The position numbers and the translations under genes are program-made. From NCBI RefSeq assembly GCF_000247695.1, contig NW_004624795.1:5286686-5350685 (forward strand): 64,000 bases of DNA, written 5' to 3'. Under the pieces are notes generated by a model. The model saw nothing but the letters and a program-made list of their open reading frames with translations, was not told the DNA's origin and made no database searches. This stretch comes from Heterocephalus glaber. Lineage: Eukaryota; Chordata; Mammalia; Rodentia; Bathyergidae. Below are positions 56,450 to 64,000 of the stretch, one piece after another (the stretch's first letter is position 1; each line of letters begins with the position of its first letter).

Positions 56450-56855
56450 TGGGGACGGAGATTTAGCTCAGTGGTTCCACCATCTGCCTCACAAGTGCAA
56501 GGTCCTGAGTTCGATCCCCGGTACAAAAAAAAAAAAAATGTTTAAGTGCTTTTCAGTTTTGTTTTGGTTAAGTTCTACTGTATTTGAATATTATTGTAGT
56601 TTTTTTCCCCTTGCATTGTTCTTCCTTGAATGGTTTTAATTTTTGTATGTGTGTGTGTTTGATAAGTTATTTTTTTAAAATATATTTTCTTTTTCTTTTT
56701 TTTTTCTTTTTTTGTCTTTTTGGGGCAGGGTCTTGCTGTGTAGTTCAGGCTGGCTTTGAACTCACTATGGAGTCCAGGCTGGCCTCCAGCTCATGGCGAT
56801 CCTCCTGCCTCAGCCTCTTGGGTACTGGGATTATAGGTGTGCATCTCCAAAACCA
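56450..56855. repeat. ID (+) 56450-56540 and B1 (-) 56690-56850
   Basis: The ID copy starts GGGGACGGAGATTTAGCTC and has a 13-base A tail. The B1 has the internal duplication. Confidence 0.87.
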
Positions 56856-56939
56856 CCTCAAGCCAACAAAATTTCCTAAGCATGTACTGTATGCCATAGG
56901 ATCCATTTACTGAGCTCTTACTGTGTGTCATAGTATGAC

Positions 56940-57938
56940 ACAGGAGGAGGAGGAATGTGTGAGGAAGATTGTGTGGTCTGATGAAGCCCACTTTAAGCTA
57001 AATAGAACAGTGAACGGACATAACAGTGTTTCCTGGATTCCAGAAAATCCCACTGTGTGTGAATAAAGCAGTTTACTGGGAGTCAGCATCTGGTGTGGGG
57101 TGTCAGCAAGAGGGTTAACAGGGCCATTTTTCTTTGAAGGTACAATTACAGGTCAAGCTACATACACGAAGTTTATGGAAATGATGTTTTCTTTCAACAA
57201 GACAGTGCACCACCATGGTACCCAAAGATGTGTGAGCTTATCTGGACGAGAACTTGCAGCCAGGTGTGGTGGTGCACGGCTGTCATCCCAGCACTCCGGA
57301 GGCTGAGGCAGGAGGACTGCAGCAAGTTCAAGGCCACCCTGGGCTACATAGTGAGTTCAAGGTCAGTCTGATCTACACAGGGAGACCCTGTTTCACAAAA
57401 CAAAACAAAAAGAGAATTTAATGGGCTTGGGATTTAGCTCAGTGGTGCCGCCTCCTGCCTCGCAAGCCCAAGGTCCCGAGTTCGATCCCTAGCACCAAAA
57501 AAAAAAAAAAAAAAAGAAAGAAATAGGTTATTCAAAAAAAGAATTTGCAAGGACACTGGCTAAGAAAACGAAATGGAGTTGAGTTACCCACACCATCTCC
57601 TGATTTAACACCTGCAGAATTTTATCTAGGCGGGGCCCTAAAGGATGTTTTGTATCACAGAAAACCCATTACACTGACGGCCCTTAGAGAAGAAAGTGCT
57701 AATGCATGTGCAGCAATTTCAATGACTAAGGTGACCCAAGCAGCAGCAATATCTGGAATAAATAATAAATAATAAATATCTGGAAGCAAATGGCCACCAC
57801 TTTGAGCAACTCTTGTAACTGCAGAGGCCAAAGGCAACTTGTGTCAATCTCATGATATCTCAGTAAATGTAGTATTAAAATATTTATGTAAGCTTTTCTT
57901 TCCCAGAAGTGTGTATACATTTTTTGGCGGACTCTGTA
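56940..57938 (+). pseudogene. Broken Tc1/mariner-type transposase relic with right terminal repeat
   Basis: Transposase-like text in several frames: [18 protein letters not shown] (first catalytic Asp, codon 56980-56982), [12 protein letters not shown] (second Asp, 57201-57203) and PSPDLTPAEFYLGGALKD (third Asp, 57602-57604). These are the DDE/D landmarks of Tc1/mariner transposases. The first two Asp codons are out of frame with each other and in-frame stops occur, so it is dead. A B1 (57254-57410) and an ID (57424-57512) split the coding part. The right end finishes in a GTGTGTATACATTTTTTGGC-type terminal repeat and a TA at 57937-57938. The N-terminal DNA-binding part and left terminal repeat are missing. 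Confidence 0.82.
57254..57512 (+). repeat. B1 and ID SINEs inside the mariner relic
   Basis: B1 57254-57410 (internal duplication GTGAGTTCAAGGTCAGTCTG) and ID 57424-57512 with an 18-base A tail. Confidence 0.9.
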
Positions 57939-57954
57939 GATACCTAACAAAGAT

Positions 57955-58880
57955 TTTTTTTTTTTTGGTACCGGAGACCGAACTCGGGACCTTGCTCTTG
58001 CAAAGCAGGCTGCGGAACCACTGAGCTCAATCCCCAGCCCAGCTAACAAAGATAATATAAGGCTTACACATAGAATTTCAAGAATAATAAATCATTATTG
58101 TACTTGTGAAGCTATCACTAAGATTAATCGATTGATTTTGGTTTTTTGAGAGTCTCACTATGTAGTTCAGGCTGGTTTTGAACTCACTGTGTAGCCCAGA
58201 CTGGCCTCGAACTCATAGTGATCCTCCTGCCTCAGCCTCCCAAGTGCTGAGATTATAGGTGTGCACCACCACACTCAGCTGACCACTAAGTTTTAGAACT
58301 AGAACAGCCTCAATGTCCTCCAAGTACCGGGTCCCTTCTGTGACCAACCTCACCACTGACCCAGAAGTAAATGTATTCAGGAATTCTGTATTCAGCATTT
58401 TCTTTGAAATTTCACCTATTCTGATGAATTTCTAAAAGATATAGTCTTAGTTTCACACATTTTTAATTTTATAGAAATGGGACTACAATGAATATCTTCT
58501 TCAGTTTTAATTTTTGGGGTGTACTGAGATTTAGCCACTGGGTACACGCAGAGGTTCACCTCTTGTCACTGCTCATTAGGACTCCGTGACATGAGAACCC
58601 CCGGTTTTACGCTTTACTTATCCCTCCTTCTGCTGACAGGCAGTTGTACTCATTTTGTTATCAACAACGCTCCTGTAAACCACCCTCTACATGGAGCCAG
58701 GTGCGATGGCACATACGGTAATTCCAGCACTCAGGGGGCTGAGCCAGGAGGATGCCAAGGTCGAGCCCAGCCTTAGTGATGTACCCAGACCTGTCTCAAA
58801 ATTAACAACAATAATGATGATAAAAAGGCTGAGATGTTGCTCAGTACAAAAGCCCTGGATTCTTTCTTCAGTACTGCAAA
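57955..58880. repeat. ID (-), B1 (-), B1 (+), ID remnant (+)
   Basis: ID 57955-58040, B1 58135-58280, worn B1 58697-58800 and an ID scrap 58825-58880. These are the last SINEs in the window. Confidence 0.8.
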
Positions 58881-60250
58881 AAATACATCCACAAACAAGC
58901 AAACCCCACGTCTTTGCTCAAATTTGTTTTTTTAAAGGAACTACATTTTTTTAATTTTTAAAAAAGCATGGTAAAATACAGAAAACAAAACTTACACTTT
59001 CAATCATTTTAAATGTAAAATCCAGAGACATTAAGTACACTCGGGTTTTGGGCAAACTCGCCACTCTACAGTCTCACAAATGTTTTCACTACCCTACTGA
59101 AATTCTGTACCCATTCTGAATTATGCAGATATAAAAAATTTCATCCCACTTCAAGGCTGAAAAAAAACTTCTACTGAATTCGTGGTGGAAAAGTACAAGC
59201 TCTAGGTCCAACAGTTGGAATTTATAAGGCTCTTATTGCCTGAAAATTGTTTTCCCTTCCCAGTCCGTTGCACCAAAAAACGAAAAACAAAAAATGTTCT
59301 CCTGTTTGTCCGTATGAAATGTTTTATTTCTCTACATTCTTGCTAGTAATTAATATGAGAAATATTTTCCAAACCCCACCTCTATTTTCATGACCTGCTT
59401 GATTTTTATTTCCATGTATCCCACTATAAAATTGGTTTGCCTTTTCTGAGAGTTTATAGCTACCCCAAGAGCTAGGATTTTCAGGGAGACTTTAATGTGG
59501 GCTCTGAGGGGAAACTGTAGCTCCGAGTGACACCCATTTTTCATGGTCACTGGGGTGCCTGCCCCGTCCCAGAAGGATGACCCAGAGATAGCTCTTGGCA
59601 GAAGACGTTTGCAGAATTCCTTCTGGACTTCTCATTCACCTGTATCATCCTGGGTTCACACAGGGACACGGCCAGGGACTCTGCCAGCCGCCAAGGGCTC
59701 CCTTGCCCTGAGTTGGGAACAATTTCGAAGCTGTGTAGCTGGACAAAGGGGCGAGGGTGCCCTTTGGCCGGCACTGGGCGCTGGATTATGGGGCGTTACA
59801 AGCCCGGAGATGCCCCTTGGTAGCTATTTTGGGTGTGGATCCTTGTGTGGCTGCATTTGTGGTACGTTCCCCATGATTATGATGTATTTTTTTAAAAGGC
59901 ACTAATAAGGTAAAGCCAACATTTCATCTAACAATACTGACCTATCCTCTGGGAGCTCCAACACTTCTTCACTGTATTTTTTTTGAACACCTGTTAACAT
60001 TGTGTTAGATTCCCTGAGTGATACATAGCCTTCTTTCTCAAGGATTTGACCCAGAAAATACTGATAACAAAGTGGCTTTTAAGCAACATAAGACACAGAC
60101 AAATGATACAAAGAAGCAAAAGCTCCTAGTGAGTGTTCAGCTCGCAAATGCTGGGTGGACAGGAGCAGGGAGCCTGGGGTTCTCCCCAAAAATGTACAAA
60201 GTGTCCACTTTAGTGCATCCAATAATTCCAATGTCTGTGCATTCTTCCTC
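58881..60250. other. SINE-free AT-rich intergenic DNA with an old L1-like patch
   Basis: 58930-59150 resembles an ancient L1 3' region (TTAAGTACACTCGGG, CTGTACCCATTCTGA). The rest is unassigned, with no gene evidence. Confidence 0.45.
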
Positions 60251-60256
60251 TTCCCA

Positions 60257-60580
60257 GAAAGGACAGTGGGAAGATAAGAAGTGAGTGATGGCGGGGAGGG
60301 AGGAGGAGAGGAAGGAGAGAAGGGTGGGTAGAGAGTGTGTGAGTGTGTTGATTGCAAAGAGGGAAGAAATGAGTGGAGGGAAGAGGGACAGGAGGAGGAT
60401 GAAAGGGGAAGAGAAGCAACAAAGAGAAAAAGGGAAATTGTAAAGGTAAAAGGGGTGGAGGAAAGGAATTGAGTGTCGGAGCCAGAAGAAAAATGGAGGA
60501 GCAGAGGGGGAGGGGAAGAGAGAGGGTGGGGGAGGGGCGGGAGGAAGAGGAGGGGAGGGGTGGGCTTGGGTCCTCTCGGA
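60257..60580 (+). repeat. Long purine-rich tract
   Basis: About 320 bases in which nearly every position is A or G on the plus strand (e.g. GGGAGGGAGGAGGAGAGG), broken by short GTGTGTGAGTGTG and GTAAAGGTAAAAG pieces. The opposite strand gives spurious Pro/Ser/Leu frames. Confidence 0.92.
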
Positions 60581-63226
60581 GGGCCAAGGGGAGGTGACAC
60601 ATTTGACACACACGTTCTGGAAATGAAAAGAAAATCCTAAAAATGTATTCAATTTATCATTGAAAGTCTGACCCTGTATTTTCAGGCTTAAGAGTAGAAA
60701 TTAAGTTGTAATAATACAGATTCTTACAAAATTCAAGAGTGTGTAGGGGAGAGGTGTGTGAATCAAAACTCTTCCTAGATGAACTCTTGAAAACCAGAAA
60801 TCACTTGAGGAATTTTATCTCAACTTAATTAATCAGTTGAAAATACTATTTATCTGATTCCCTTTTGTTTTGTAAATGAAGATAGATGGAAAGGTTCTTG
60901 GTGATTATTACTATTTTTTGGTGATAAAATACTAGTGAAGTAATGTATTAATTTTTTAAAAAATAACTTTTAAAAATTAAATGGCATCATTTTTTTAACC
61001 TCTAGAACCCTGAAATACTTTAGATGGACCTGAAAAAAAAATCTTAACTAGAAACAGGAATAAAATCAATTAATCTTCCTAGGAATACAATTTTTAAAAA
61101 GCAAACAGAAATAATTTGTTTTTTAGCTAGAAAAAAACTTTTAAAATACATAAATATTGGATAGATAATGCTGAATTAACTTCATGCAGTTTGCTGTTGT
61201 GGTTTATTTGAAATAAAAGTTTGAATACTTAGAAGATATGTTAATTTCAAATACAAAATTATCTCATTACTATTTCTAACTTGAAGAATATTTAGGTATG
61301 GATTCTCTCTCTTTTGTTGCTTTTTATAATTTGTTTTGTTTTAAAGATATTTGTCTTTTGTTGAATTTTACAATTTCCCCCCCAAAGTACTAGTGGTTTA
61401 CTTTGGATTTTGTGCTGTAGGAACTACACAAAATTGTTCATTATCTTTAAATGAATGATTTTGGAGTTAAAAAAATTAAGTAAAAGGCAGTAATGCTGCT
61501 GTGTGTAGAATGTTCTCAACTATTTCTTCTACATTTGTCAATAGGGGCTGAGTAGTTTAATTTAGTAACAAAATGAATTAACATCACTTTTAAAAAGTTA
61601 ATAGAATAAATTATCCTCTTCTTTACTAAAGTTTTTACATTGTAAATCTGAACCAAAACAAAAAAATTGAGAGGTTTTATCACACATGCTGTGTAACCCA
61701 CAGTAAAACAGTCAATTGTCCTTAAAGTTCTTTTTCTACCCTGAGTTCTTCCATCTCTAATAAATACATTTCTTTTTAAACTTTGAAAGACACTGAACAC
61801 TTTTGAATGAATGACAATTTGAAGAAGGAACTTTTCCTTTTTGGTTCTTGTTCTCTTACATTTTATGAGATATCCTAAACACATAATTATGTTGCATGTG
61901 CTTTTAAACTGGGGCTAATTTACACTTTCTCAAAGTTTATAGCCATTGAAAAGAACCACACTAAGACTTCAAATTGCAGGAAGAAACAAAAACTTCCCAA
62001 GGCAGTAACAATGAAAAAATAAGCAAACAACAACAAAAACAAATAAAATAAAATTCAAACAAACAAAAAAACACAAACTCCTAAAAAAGCTTTGAAGTCA
62101 AAGCTGTCAGGAAATGTACATTTCTCTTTTTCTATATTTCATAGTAACCACCTTTTTGTTGCAAAATTGATTGATTCAGTAGAAATACAAATAAAAATTC
62201 TATTTTGATGTATTTACCTCCTATTTTCCAGTACTTTATGCTTTTTCGTTACATTTTAAATGCACTATATATTCTGAAAATTTATCCAAAAGAAGAAAAC
62301 AATTATATGCCTCAAATGACCTATTTTGTACCATTTACAAAACTAAAAAATTCAATGTATCCAATTATACACAGATAAAAAAGCAATGATGTACATCTAT
62401 CGGATGGAATAAAAATGTTGGGAAAACAAGGGAAAGTAGATGGTACAACAGTGGTGAAAATTTAAGATATAAAAATTAAGGCGACAAAATGTGAAACTTA
62501 CAAATAGACAAATGCTGGGAAGAAATATTTAAGAATAAAATTAATTTTGTGCAATGGTAAAAATGTTGTTTTTAGAATCTATTCCCAATTTTTTTAAAAT
62601 TTTGTTTTTTTCTCTTATACCTCCTCTCATTATTAGTTCACACTGGAGGAAAATGGATCAGAATCCTATCTTTCAAAAGGAGTCAAGTTTCAAAGTTTTT
62701 GAATTGAGAGGGGAGTTGAATTCCATCACTAGACCAAACCCTTCTGCAGGAAAAATGGAGGAGGAGGAGGAGGGGGAGGAGGAGGGGGAGGAGGAGATAG
62801 GAAGAGTGAGAAGAAACAACAATTTTATTATTATTCAAGAAAGAAAAGAACAATTTATCTTGCAGCATAGTTTTTTACTCTAACACAAACTGAATTTAGC
62901 TCTGCGTGGAAGATTCATCTTTCCCAAAAAAGCAATGCAGAAAATAAAATAAAAAATAGACACTGTTAGTTTTGTGTAAAGTCAGTAATAATAACAATAA
63001 ACCAAAAGCAAGAAAAGATGAAAAGTTAGGGGACTGCAAATCTGGCCATTCCTCTCCCTAACGTAGGAATGTGTCTCCGGAAGGTCTAGCCCTTCTTCCA
63101 GATTAATTTTAGGCTCATTCAGAGAGCAGAAAAAAGTAGCCCTGTTCATCACCATTCAGCCCCCAACCCAGACGAAAACAGGTCACTGAGCAGAACCCAG
63201 CCCAGTGCTTGCTTCCTGCCTGTCCT
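60581..63226. other. AT-rich, SINE-free intergenic block
   Basis: No SINE, exon or clear transposon was seen. Contains a small (GGA)n at 62757-62795 and many A/T runs. Synteny places IGF2BP1 further on, beyond the window. Confidence 0.55.
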
Positions 63227-63234
63227 GACCCTAA

Positions 63235-63235
<1 letters not shown>

Positions 63236-63279
<44 letters not shown>

Positions 63280-63292
63280 CACACACGCACGC
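63236..63292 (+). repeat. (AC)n microsatellite with CG interruptions
   Basis: CACACA run of about 55 bases with ACGCAC variants, then a G run at 63307-63314. Confidence 0.96.
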
Positions 63293-64000
63293 ACCACCCC
63301 TCTTTCGGGGGGGGAAAGGGGGTGTGGAGAGGATCAGAATTCAGTCCAAAAGTTGACTTTAAAATATCAGTTTCAATTGATCAATAATTAATTTAAAAAT
63401 ATTTTTAAAGGCTATTGAAATAAATCATATTTTCTTCCCCCAGTGTTACTTTAAATACATTTCAAACTGGCTAGTTTCAGCTAACATTTAGACTTTTTAA
63501 ATGTATTTTCTTCTTTTTTATGTATTTTCTTCTTTTCTATATATTTTGCTTTTTCTTTTATATTTTTAAATGGAAAACAACCTAAAAGTGAACTGAATCC
63601 ATTTGTTTAAAAAAATGTTCCCTTTAATTTTAGCATAGTGAAAGGCGATTTGTCCTGTGTAGTAGTTTAAAGGTCAGTAGGTGTTTCTTTTGGGGGGGGG
63701 GGACGCAACTTGCTTTTGTTTGAGAGATAAGAGTAGTAGATAGGTTCCCTAGGGACAAACTCCAGAAGTGCTTTTATCAATTCCTAAAGATTCCCCAAAG
63801 GAAGAAAAGAACACTTGCAATTTCTGGGACCTGGGGTACCCTGACTCACTCTCCTCCTTGTTCCCCAACACAACAGAAGAGATTTAAGGAGCCAGGGGCT
63901 CCCACTTAGCAAAAGGCCACGGGACACAACAGCCTTTCTGAGATCATTTTTCAGCTTTTCGAAATTCCACACACAAGAAAAAGTCCCCGGACATCAGCCA
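63293..64000. other. Unassigned window end
   Basis: AT-rich sequence with a ten-G run at 63693-63702. Frames here are short and show no known domain. There is no CpG-rich promoter for IGF2BP1 within the window. Confidence 0.5.

Noticed and set aside
60079..60652. Three overlapping minus-strand frames rich in Pro/Ser/Leu
   Set aside because: They are the complement of the purine tract. Simple sequence keeps all three frames open.
62000..64000. IGF2BP1 first exon or promoter at the window end
   Set aside because: No CpG-rich promoter and no RRM-type coding sequence is present. The gene should lie further on.

Overview
The window is nuclear DNA from a mammal, and the repeats point to a rodent. 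Roughly one hundred short SINEs of two kinds are scattered through it. One kind is tRNA-Ala/ID-like, with a Pol III A box and B box and a 3' end of GGTACC plus A-tail. The other is B1-like (7SL-derived). I saw no B2 or B4 elements and most B1 copies lack the classic mouse internal duplication, so I favour a non-murid rodent. The species cannot be fixed by eye. Four protein-coding genes were reconstructed exon by exon. Every splice junction keeps frame, and all but one use unremarkable GT/AG sites. The order ATP5MC1 (+), UBE2Z (+), SNF8 (-), GIP (-) matches human chromosome 17q21.32.

Layout. 1-10.2 kb: intergenic, made of L1 and SINE remnants, with no gene recognised. 10.2-13.85 kb: CpG-rich promoter and five exons of ATP5MC1 (mitochondrial ATP synthase subunit c). 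13.9-19.1 kb: SINE-dense spacer. 19.2-31.5 kb: UBE2Z, a seven-exon E2 enzyme for ubiquitin and FAT10, with a 165-base assembly gap in intron 1 and a 1.55-kb 3' UTR. 32.1-41.9 kb: SNF8 (ESCRT-II subunit VPS22), eight exons, ending tail-to-tail with UBE2Z about 0.6 kb away. 44.5-47.8 kb: GIP, the incretin hormone precursor, with a TATA-type promoter and only three codons in its last coding exon. 48-64 kb: intergenic sequence leading, by synteny, towards IGF2BP1. It holds a 5'-truncated L1 riddled with SINEs (50.5-55.8 kb), a second L1 3' end, a broken Tc1/mariner transposase relic (56.9-57.9 kb) and then about 5 kb of AT-rich DNA without any SINE.

The four genes do not form a functional unit. 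Three are housekeeping genes with GC-rich promoters: respiratory ATP synthesis, ubiquitin/FAT10 conjugation and endosomal sorting. GIP is a tissue-restricted endocrine gene. I found no evidence for an undescribed biological system. The items most worth checking are the mariner relic, the SINE-free AT-rich block with its purine tract, the ATP5MC1 promoter array, the possible UBE2Z N-terminal extension, and lineage-specific changes in the GIP precursor.
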